Below are positions 5,218 to 11,139 of a stretch of DNA of 11,139 bases, piece after piece. Where the stretch lies: the NCBI GenBank assembly GCA_030637065.1, contig DAOVVQ010000110.1, forward strand, positions 1-11,139, in the 5' to 3' direction. Below the pieces are notes generated by a model. It worked only from the letters and a program-made list of their open reading frames with translations, was not told the origin of the DNA and did no database searches. The DNA is from Planctomycetota bacterium (lineage in GTDB: Bacteria; Planctomycetota; Phycisphaerae; Sedimentisphaerales; Anaerohalosphaeraceae). Each line of letters begins with the position of its first letter. Within the stretch, counting starts at the first letter, position 1. A program made the translations under genes and the position numbers.

Positions 5218-6639
5218 ATGGCACAGACCCAGGAAGAGCTTCAAACCGCCGCCACGGAATTGACCGTGGAGGCATTCAACACTTTTTGTGAAGACATCGC
5301 TACGATGTTCGACACAAACGTAACCGCTGTTCAGGAAGACATCGCCACCGGAACGGTCAAAGAACTCAAGTCAATGTACAAAAAACTCGCCGCTGTATGC
5401 TCCGTCACCGCGGAAGGGGCTGTAAACGGCGAATTCCACGTCGTCTTCGACAAAGATGGCGTCTTCACTCTGCCCGGCACCTTCGTAATGCAGCCCGAGC
5501 AGATTATCAGGCAGAACAGGAAAAACGGCGGACAGCAGGAGGCAGAGGAAGTAGGAGATGCACTCGGAGAGGTCGGAAACCTCCTTGTAGGAGCATGGGA
5601 CAAGGTCTTTAGAGAGGAATTGGAAGGCCACAAGCATTTCGTACAGAGCGGAACATTCATTGGCAACCCCTGGACAAAGCCTGCCGAAAGCCTCCGTATA
5701 ACAAAGGAAGAGGAGCTGGCAATACTAACCTTCGAGATGACCGTTGAGCCACTCGATGCCTTCAAATGCTCCGTAATTTACCCTGTAACTGTTTTCGAGC
5801 CGGCTCCCGAACCTGAGCCCGAAGCTGACGAAGAAGAGCCCCAGGATGCAGATGCCGAGCAGGCGCAAGGTGAAGAGGGCGATGCGGACCAGCCGCAGGA
5901 CGAAACAGCCGCAGACGCCGAGCAAGCTGCTCCGGAGGAAGCTGCAACCGAAGAAGCCACAGAAACAGACCCCCCAGCCGAAGAGCCCACTGACGCTGCA
6001 GAAACCGCCGAGCCTGCTGATGCTGCTGGGCAGGACGAAGCTCAGCCTGCGGCAGAACAGCCCGAGCCTGTACAGCCACAAGAGCGTCCCGTTTCTGACG
6101 CGATCGCAAAGATTGCCGCCTCACAGACCGCAGCCACTGGCCAGCCAGCCGCCGCTCTGGGCGTACTGACCGCCATCAAGGCACAGGACATCATGAGAGC
6201 CGAAGTCGCCTGGGCTGCCCCCGAAGATTCGATAGAGCACCTGACAGCAGTCATGCAGCAAAACGACACTGCATACGTTATGATAGGCGAAAACCAGACT
6301 CTACAGGGAATAATCTCGAAATCCGACGTCAGAGGCGCCCTGAGCCCATACTTGCAGTCTATGTTTGCGAAATGGCGAAATCCAATGGACATCGCCACTC
6401 TCCAGATCAAGGCAAAATGGGCAATGAGCCAACCCGTACGAACCGTAAGACCCGATGCCACCCTCGCTGCCATTATGAGCGCCATGACCGAGCACGGCGG
6501 AAGATGCATGCCCGTCGTGGATCAGCAGGGCAAAGTTTGCGGCATAGTGACCGCGTTCGATGTTTTCCACGCATTACTAAGCTGCCGCCCCGATATCTCA
6601 ACCCACGGCCAAACACCCCAGACTCCGCCCCTGGTCTAA
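5218..6639 (+). CDS. CheX/CheC-like domain fused to a CBS-domain pair
   Basis: A 473-residue three-part protein. Residues about 1-195 form a divergent CheC/CheX-like domain: the segment GDALGEVGNLLVGAWDKVF (113-131) closely parallels DAVGEVANMLLGSLKSRI of the neighbouring CheX and keeps the catalytic Glu (118) and Asn (121). Residues about 195-290 are an acidic linker rich in Glu, Asp, Ala, Pro and Gln. Residues about 318-455 are two CBS domains (IKAQDIMRAEVAWAAPEDSI and QGIISKSDVRGAL; MSQPVRTVRPDATLAAIMSA and GIVTAFDVFHALL). CBS pairs usually bind adenine nucleotides such as AMP, ATP or SAM. A plausible role is a CheY-P phosphatase or switch adaptor gated by a nucleotide; that is inference. 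AAGG at 5208-5211 supports ATG 5218. It ends the + strand cassette. Confidence 0.8.
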   Translation: MAQTQEELQTAATELTVEAFNTFCEDIATMFDTNVTAVQEDIATGTVKELKSMYKKLAAVCSVTAEGAVNGEFHVVFDKDGVFTLPGTFVMQPEQIIRQNRKNGGQQEAEEVGDALGEVGNLLVGAWDKVFREELEGHKHFVQSGTFIGNPWTKPAESLRITKEEELAILTFEMTVEPLDAFKCSVIYPVTVFEPAPEPEPEADEEEPQDADAEQAQGEEGDADQPQDETAADAEQAAPEEAATEEATETDPPAEEPTDAAETAEPADAAGQDEAQPAAEQPEPVQPQERPVSDAIAKIAASQTAATGQPAAALGVLTAIKAQDIMRAEVAWAAPEDSIEHLTAVMQQNDTAYVMIGENQTLQGIISKSDVRGALSPYLQSMFAKWRNPMDIATLQIKAKWAMSQPVRTVRPDATLAAIMSAMTEHGGRCMPVVDQQGKVCGIVTAFDVFHALLSCRPDISTHGQTPQTPPLV

Positions 6640-6707
6640 TTAACCGCGATCTCCGTCCAGTTTGCAGCACCCGCCGCCAATAGCCAATAGTAAATGCCCT
6701 CTGCCGC

Positions 6708-6875
6708 CTACTCTTTGGCGGAAAACTCGCCGCACCATCCGATAGGAGTCGCACTCGGCCAGCGAATCTTCTTTTGCTCTTCCAAAAGCACAGGGCGAGG
6801 GGCATAACGTCGGCATTCACTGCCCTTGGCCTCGAAGTAAGTACAATTCTTACATAATCGATTCATATCACTCAT
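6708..6875 (-). CDS. Small four-cysteine hypothetical protein
   Basis: A 55-residue protein with Cys8, Cys11, Cys21 and Cys48 in the layout LCKNCTYFEAKGSECRRYAP ... GWCGEF. The four cysteines and the WCGEF ending suggest a small zinc-binding or Fe-S-like module; proteins of this general layout are found in many bacteria but I know no function. The ATG at 6875-6873 is chosen because AGGAG (6885-6881) lies five bases upstream; a longer reading frame to 6926 has no such site. Its stop is 68 bases from the end of the CBS-fusion gene, which converges on it. There is no signal peptide, so it is probably cytoplasmic. It is not obviously linked to either neighbouring system. Confidence 0.8.
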   Translation of the reverse strand: MSDMNRLCKNCTYFEAKGSECRRYAPRPVLLEEQKKIRWPSATPIGWCGEFSAKE

Positions 6876-7123
6876 AAGTTCTCCTGTGCATTTAATCGCA
6901 ATTAACGCTAACGGGCGGCCAAACACAAGCGCAAACCCTTCACACCTGCCACAACCGCCTTCTAAACAATATTATCGGCAAAACAGCCCCAATCAGTTGA
7001 GTCCCTTCTCAATTTCTACCATGACGAAATCTGATCCAAAGCACCGGGCCAATGCCAGCTGGATTCGGAATGGTTGGCGTATTCCAAAAAACGGCTTTGA
7101 AATGGAAAGTTCTTGGGGCGAAA

Positions 7124-7158
7124 TAAAGGGGCCGGGTACTTTTAGCTCCCTTTAATTT
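7124..7158. repeat. 35-nt palindromic element, copy 1
   Basis: It starts TAAAGGGGCC and ends CTTTAATTT, with 16 variable bases between. TAAAGGG (7124-7130) pairs with CCCTTTA (7148-7154). A second element of the same length with the same first 10 and last 9 bases lies at 8594-8628, just past the transporter gene. From memory, such AAAGGGG...CCTTTAATT sequences resemble REP-like palindromes linked to Y1 (RAYT) transposases, but no transposase is in the window. Confidence 0.6.
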
Positions 7159-7188
7159 CCATCGACAAGCCGAAAGTCGCTGTTTATC

Positions 7189-7217
7189 TTGCTCTGGCAG
7201 GTTCATTCGCGTAGAAT
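7189..7217 (+). promoter_or_regulatory. Candidate housekeeping promoter for the transporter gene
   Basis: TTGCTC at 7189-7194 and TAGAAT at 7212-7217 are 17 bases apart. The -10 box matches TATAAT at 5 of 6 bases, the -35 box matches TTGACA at 3 of 6. It would give a leader of about 35 bases to the ATG at 7259. No other candidate in the intergenic region looked better. Confidence 0.35.
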
Positions 7218-7258
7218 CGCCCGTTTTGTGGTCTAAATAAGTTTGGTGTTCCCTGTAA

Positions 7259-8596
7259 ATGAAACGAAATTTCGCTGACATCCCGTTTTCGCCCGCTAAG
7301 TGGCCGTTTTTTTACGGCTGGGCGATCGTTATGACGAGCACGCTTGCTATTATCTCCAGCATTCCGGGCCAGACGATGGGGATTGGGGTCTTTATCGACC
7401 ATCTGATCGAGGCGCTGGGCCTCTCGCGAGAGCAGCTCAGCCGGTCCTACATGTTCGGCACCATCATAAGCGGCATGCTCCTGCCCATTGCGGGGCGACT
7501 GATCGACCGCCTCGGCGTGCGTGTAATGGCGATAGTCGCATCCCTGGGCCTGGGCATAAGCCTCCTGACGATATCGCGATGCGACCGTATCATTGAGCGC
7601 CTCTCGCCCCGCGTCGCCGAAGGTTATATGGTATATCTGATGATAACGGTTATGATGCTGTGTTTTCTCCTGATCCGATTTTTCGGCCAGGGCAATCTGA
7701 CGATGGTCGGCAGGGTGGCGATGGGCAAATGGTTCAACCATCGTCGCGGCCTTGCAACGGCGATCTCCGGGATATTCGTAACCTTCGGCTTTAGCGGAGC
7801 GCCGTTGTTCCTCGACCGCCTGATCGAGGCATTCGGATGGCGCAGCGCGTATGTAGTGCTTGCCGCCGGCACCGGTCTCGTCATGAGCGCGATCGCCTGG
7901 ATATTCTTTCGCGACAATCCCGAGCAGTGCGGCCTCGTAATGGACGGTGTAACCGATGAGGCCTGGCTCGCCGAACAAGCCGAAAAGGCCCCCGATATCC
8001 GCAAGGAGTTCACATGCAAAGAGGCCGCAGGCACCCTGACATTCTGGGCATTTACGTTAGGGCTGGCAACATACGCCTTTGTCGTCACGTCCGTAACATT
8101 CCATCTGACCTCGCTTGGCGAAGAGATGGGCAGAAGCAGGGGGGCAACGCTGGCGATCTTCCTGCCGATGTCATGTATCGGGATATGTACGCGATTTGGC
8201 AGCAGTTGGCTCAGCGACCGCACGTCGATCCGGCTCAAGTGGCATCTTGTAGCGATGATGATAGCCGAGATCCTCGGCAGCGTCGGCCTGCTGTTCTTTG
8301 GCAGCCCAGCCGGATGGGCGATGATGGCGGTCGGTTATGGCATGACAGGGGGGCTGATGGGGGCGCTCTTAAACCTGACATGGCCACGATTCTTCGGCAG
8401 AGAGCATTTAGGAGCAATAAGCGGGCTGGCAATGTCGATACTCGTATGGGCAAGCGCAATAGGGCCGTGGCTATTTAGCCTTAGCTACAACATGACCGGC
8501 AACTACAAAACAGCGATCTGCGTCTGCGCAATACTGCCAGCAACAATAATAATAGCAGCCATAAAAGCCGAAAACCCACAGCATGACATAAATTAA
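7259..8596 (+). CDS. Major facilitator superfamily transporter (OFA/MCT-like)
   Basis: A 445-residue integral membrane protein with about 12 predicted helices, the usual MFS length. The inter-helix motif A is clear: GRLIDRLGVRV at about residues 79-89, after helix 2. The segment GKWFNHRRGLATAISG (about 155-170) is typical of the oxalate/formate-antiporter and monocarboxylate-transporter branch, as is FFRDNPEQCGLVMDG at the end of helix 6, which opens the central loop. A second-half motif-A equivalent follows in SSWLSDRTSIRLKWHL. Members move small organic acids or other solutes by ion symport or antiport; the substrate cannot be read from the sequence. ATG 7259 has no strong ribosome site (only a CCCTGTAA stretch precedes it). 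The stop at 8594-8596 lies inside a palindrome shared with the convergent gene. Two matching 35-nt elements bracket the gene. Confidence 0.85.
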   Translation: MKRNFADIPFSPAKWPFFYGWAIVMTSTLAIISSIPGQTMGIGVFIDHLIEALGLSREQLSRSYMFGTIISGMLLPIAGRLIDRLGVRVMAIVASLGLGISLLTISRCDRIIERLSPRVAEGYMVYLMITVMMLCFLLIRFFGQGNLTMVGRVAMGKWFNHRRGLATAISGIFVTFGFSGAPLFLDRLIEAFGWRSAYVVLAAGTGLVMSAIAWIFFRDNPEQCGLVMDGVTDEAWLAEQAEKAPDIRKEFTCKEAAGTLTFWAFTLGLATYAFVVTSVTFHLTSLGEEMGRSRGATLAIFLPMSCIGICTRFGSSWLSDRTSIRLKWHLVAMMIAEILGSVGLLFFGSPAGWAMMAVGYGMTGGLMGALLNLTWPRFFGREHLGAISGLAMSILVWASAIGPWLFSLSYNMTGNYKTAICVCAILPATIIIAAIKAENPQHDIN

Positions 8597-8630
8597 AGGG
8601 GCCAGAGCATACCGGACGGCTTTAATTTTT
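8591..8630. terminator. Probable bidirectional terminator between convergent genes
   Basis: AATTAAAG (8591-8598) and CTTTAATT (8620-8627) form a perfect 8-bp stem. On the + strand a run of five T (8626-8630) follows; on the minus strand the stem is followed by TTAT-rich sequence. The stem contains both stop codons: TAA of the transporter (8594-8596) and TAA of the minus-strand gene (8624-8622). Only 25 bases separate the two genes. The stem is A/T-rich, so efficiency is uncertain. Confidence 0.5.
8594..8628. repeat. 35-nt palindromic element, copy 2
   Basis: Same length, same first 10 bases (TAAAGGGGCC) and same last 9 bases (CTTTAATTT) as the element at 7124-7158; the central 16 bases differ. 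It coincides with the terminator stem between the transporter and the haem protein. Confidence 0.6.
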
Positions 8631-11139
8631 GGGTGGATGGTTGAAGGATTGCCAGTATTTTTCGTCGGTTGCGAATACGTCTATCTCGTCTTTTTCCGGG
8701 TCGAAGCTCTTTGGGAGGATTCCGTATTTCTTCATTTCGCGGACGTATTGTCGGTTCGGTTTAAAATCGGGTGTGGAGTATCGCGGCACCGAGTCTATGA
8801 AGGCCTTGCTCTCCTCAAGGGCTGACAGCAGGGACCTGTAATCGCGGTCATTTTTGTCTTTGAACACGCCGGGGCAACTTTCCCACCCTCCGGCCTTTTT
8901 CGCCAACGGGCCTAAGATCAGCGGCGAAAGCTGCGGACGCGTGAGATTTATGAGCACATTCGGGCTAAAGCGGTGGTAGAAGTCGCCCTCTATGACGATA
9001 CGTTCGGTTCCGAGTTGCGGCTGTCCCCGTGATTTTCTTTTTTCACCCCGGAAGGGCGGGTCGAACGGCAAGGCCATACCGCTTTCCAATTCGCGATCGT
9101 TAATGTCGTGGCAATCGGTGCAACGGCGCTGAAAGACGTCTTCTTGTGAGGCGAAGACGTCCTGGTAGGAACTGGGTCGTTTCAAGTCGCTGAAACGTCC
9201 TACTCCGCTCCCCATCGCCTGCTGTTCATAGTTCCTAAGCGCCGCGTATGTGCCGACATATGCGGCGCCGGTTTCTATCCATAGCCAGATGGTTCGCCAC
9301 TGGTTCGGCGAAACCTTAACGCCGTAGTGTGAGCCGTCGATCTTGTCCATCAGCCGGCTTGCCGAGCTGCCGATCGAACGGGGCGGCTGGTTGCCGTGGC
9401 CGTTGCGACCGTCGGCTATCTGGAGTTTGGCGAACAGCGAAAAATAGCTGTGGGAGTAGCTGGGTCCCAGATCGGCGGTAAGCAGCACGTCGCCGTCGTG
9501 CTCTTTATAGTTGTGGCAGGAGACGCAGTGCTCATCGAAGATCGGCTGAATGTCGCGATGGAAATCGATAATGTCGGGCAGGTTGTCGAACGGCTCAATC
9601 TTACTTGCCGGTCGCTTTGCCGCCAGCGGGGTTTCGGGCAGCGTCGCAGCGGGGCTGCTGCATCGGTCTTCATGACAGCCGACACAGCTTGTCGTCTCGC
9701 CCGGAAGAACGCTCGTAAAGCTCTGCATTCTCTTTACGGAAAGGTCGTTTTCATCGAGGCTGACGAAGAATACCGCCCGGTTCGCAGGCACCTCGAAATG
9801 CGCCGAGCCATCTTCCTCGACCGGTACGGTTCCGAGAGCCCGCTCCATCGTAAACGAGCCTCGCCAGGTCAGCAGGTCAGGCCGTCCGCTGAAATTGACC
9901 GGCTTGGGAAGTGTCTCGATAACGAGCAGCTTCTTTATGTCGCCTCGCTTTACGCCGTCCATCCTGCGGCCTTCATAGACGTCAGCGACGATCATCCGTC
10001 CGTTTGTTTTGTTCCAGTCGGTTCTGGATGGGATGACCGGCTCGCGTTTTCTTGTCCTGATCGGACGCGGTTCGTTGAGGTATATCTTCTCCAATTTATC
10101 CTCGGGTGAGTCCTTGATGGCGAAGATGACCTCGAAGTTTCCATTGGCATCGATAAGCAGCAGTTGTTCGTTGCGTCCGGCGAGAAAAAACCCCTTCGAC
10201 AGCGGATACGGGTCGACGGTAAAGCCCGGTTTCTTGAGCGGTTTGGCCGAGGTCTGGTCGTCAGGGCCCGTTTGGTTCGAGACGATGTTGGCGATTCCAT
10301 AGTGCATCAATTTGCCGTGGCCGGGGCAAAAACTCGATATCACCTTGTTGGTTTCCGGTATTGGTTTGGCGTCGATCATAACCATCTCCGGGTGCATGTT
10401 GCCGTAATAAACCGTTTGGTTCGTTCCGTCGGGGTTCATTGTCCAGAGGTGATGATATTTGGTCTGGCTTCGGTCTATGTATTCCCACCGCGTGTAGAGA
10501 ATCCTTCCATCGGGCATCGGCCAGGGTGTGTTGTCCTGCTCGACGTTCGCCGAGAGGCGGCGGATATTTTGCCCGTCGGCGCTGCACCGGTAAAGCACGG
10601 CAACCTGCGATGTCATACAGTTTACCCATCGCCTGCATCTGGTGGATACGAAAATGATATCGCCGTCGGGCAGGTAAGTCGGTTCTATGTCGTCGAATTC
10701 GCCGAATGTGATTTGCCTCAGGCCCGAGCCGTCGATGTTGATCTCGTAGAGGTTGTAGTAGATCGAGTCGGCTTTGCGATATGAGAAGATCATCTTCTTC
10801 GCACCGTAGTGGATCTGCGGGTCGCGGACCGAGCCGCCCTTTGCGTCCAGCAGCACCGTAATTTCCCCGGTCCTGATGTCCAGTTTACAGAGCCTTCCCT
10901 TGTCGCCCTGGCCGGCTCCGGCGAAGAAATACCGGTTTTCATCGTCGCAGTTGTAGCCGAAATTGCCGTACCAGTGGCTGGCCCCCTTGATCATTCGTGT
11001 GGCAAAGACGATTTCGCGAACGTTTTTCAGCGGCCCAGCCAACGCCCTTTCAAGCAGTGGGCCCGGCTTTTGTACGGCCATGGCACCATCTTCCGAGGCG
11101 CTGCGTGCGATTGTCGCGATGCCCAGCGACCAAAACGTC
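8622..11139 (-). CDS. HzsA-related beta-propeller multihaem protein, 5' truncated
   Basis: At least 838 residues; the gene runs off the right edge. Numbered from the internal Met at 11081, residues 1-390 show repeated WD40/TolB-like propeller motifs (LYEINIDGSGLRQITFGE, EPTYLPDGDIIFVSTR, HLWTMNPDGTN). A middle domain follows (about 400-460, WRGSFTMERALGTVPVEEDG), then three c-type haem motifs: CVGCH (466-470), CVSCH (519-523) and CTDCH (654-658). This order matches the hydrazine synthase alpha subunit and its many relatives in planctomycetes, whose functions are mostly unknown. Upstream of Met 11081 the frame stays open and reads TFWSLGIATIARSASEDGA, the end of a likely Sec signal peptide, so the true start lies beyond 11139 and the protein is exported. 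No hzsB/hzsC partner is in the window, so hydrazine synthesis should not be assumed. It converges with the transporter gene. Confidence 0.85.
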   Translation of the reverse strand, partial: TFWSLGIATIARSASEDGAMAVQKPGPLLERALAGPLKNVREIVFATRMIKGASHWYGNFGYNCDDENRYFFAGAGQGDKGRLCKLDIRTGEITVLLDAKGGSVRDPQIHYGAKKMIFSYRKADSIYYNLYEINIDGSGLRQITFGEFDDIEPTYLPDGDIIFVSTRCRRWVNCMTSQVAVLYRCSADGQNIRRLSANVEQDNTPWPMPDGRILYTRWEYIDRSQTKYHHLWTMNPDGTNQTVYYGNMHPEMVMIDAKPIPETNKVISSFCPGHGKLMHYGIANIVSNQTGPDDQTSAKPLKKPGFTVDPYPLSKGFFLAGRNEQLLLIDANGNFEVIFAIKDSPEDKLEKIYLNEPRPIRTRKREPVIPSRTDWNKTNGRMIVADVYEGRRMDGVKRGDIKKLLVIETLPKPVNFSGRPDLLTWRGSFTMERALGTVPVEEDGSAHFEVPANRAVFFVSLDENDLSVKRMQSFTSVLPGETTSCVGCHEDRCSSPAATLPETPLAAKRPASKIEPFDNLPDIIDFHRDIQPIFDEHCVSCHNYKEHDGDVLLTADLGPSYSHSYFSLFAKLQIADGRNGHGNQPPRSIGSSASRLMDKIDGSHYGVKVSPNQWRTIWLWIETGAAYVGTYAALRNYEQQAMGSGVGRFSDLKRPSSYQDVFASQEDVFQRRCTDCHDINDRELESGMALPFDPPFRGEKRKSRGQPQLGTERIVIEGDFYHRFSPNVLINLTRPQLSPLILGPLAKKAGGWESCPGVFKDKNDRDYRSLLSALEESKAFIDSVPRYSTPDFKPNRQYVREMKKYGILPKSFDPEKDEIDVFATDEKYWQSFNHPPKN

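Larger units (their letters stand above)
6876..7258. other. 383-base divergent intergenic region
   Basis: This stretch separates the minus-strand Cys protein from the + strand transporter. I see no convincing gene: the open frames at 6886-7155 (+) and 7009-7281 (-) lack ribosome sites, family motifs and plausible composition. It contains the ribosome site of the Cys protein (6881-6885), a 5-bp hairpin GGAAT/ATTCC (7067-7085), the palindromic element at 7124-7158 and a possible housekeeping promoter at 7189-7217. Confidence 0.7.

Noticed and set aside
5725..6124. Several long minus-strand open frames opposite the CBS-fusion linker
   Set aside because: They come from the biased Glu/Ala/Pro codon composition of the linker; no start signals or motifs.
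6704..6721. CCGCC/GGCGG stem between the CBS fusion and the Cys protein as a terminator
   Set aside because: Only 5 bp with an 8-base loop and no T run; it overlaps the end of the minus-strand gene.
6886..7281. Open frames on both strands in the intergenic region before the transporter
   Set aside because: No ribosome site, no recognisable motif, and both run through the palindromic element.
10164..10784. Plus-strand frame of about 206 residues opposite the haem protein
   Set aside because: It lies wholly antisense to the propeller domain, whose motifs are clear in the minus frame.
1..11139. CRISPR array, tRNA or rRNA genes, transposase or integrase genes
   Set aside because: I looked for spaced repeats, tRNA arms and recombinase motifs and saw none; the only tandem repeats are the short ones listed.

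Overview
The window looks like a bacterial chromosome of moderate GC, most probably a flagellated member of the Planctomycetota (a Phycisphaerae-like lineage is my best guess). This rests on a flagellar/chemotaxis operon rich in small unrecognised genes, followed by a hydrazine-synthase-alpha-related multihaem protein, a family common in planctomycetes. The taxonomic placement is inference; no rRNA or marker gene is present.

Region 1 (1-4188, + strand) is a flagellar operon in which genes nearly touch: the 3' end of flhA (export gate), a 74-residue two-helix membrane protein, fliA (sigma-28) overlapping it by one base, two small unrecognised proteins, two lipoproteins (one with a Pro/Met/Thr-repeat linker and coiled coil, one with a possible CsgG/LpoB/FlgO-like fold), and a FlgM-like anti-sigma factor. 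Sigma factor and candidate anti-sigma thus sit in one cluster. A weak sigma-28-like promoter lies upstream of the second half, and a 36-bp tandem duplication has doubled the flgM start region.

Region 2 (4189-6639, + strand) is a chemotaxis signalling cassette: cheY, cheX (CheY-P phosphatase) and an unusual 473-residue protein with a CheX/CheC-like N-terminal domain, an acidic linker and a CBS-domain pair. It is preceded by a 22-bp tandem repeat that can form two hairpins or one competing hairpin, directly ahead of the cheY ribosome site.

Region 3 (6640-11139) is unrelated to motility. It holds a minus-strand 55-residue four-cysteine protein, a 383-base intergenic stretch, a major facilitator transporter (+), and a convergent, 5'-truncated HzsA-related protein with three CXXCH haem motifs (-). 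Two matching 35-nt palindromic elements bracket the transporter gene; the second also serves as a likely bidirectional terminator.

The best candidates for something new are the CheX-CBS fusion, the duplicated flgM initiation region, the tandem hairpins before cheY, the possible ATC start of the second lipoprotein, and the paired 35-nt elements.
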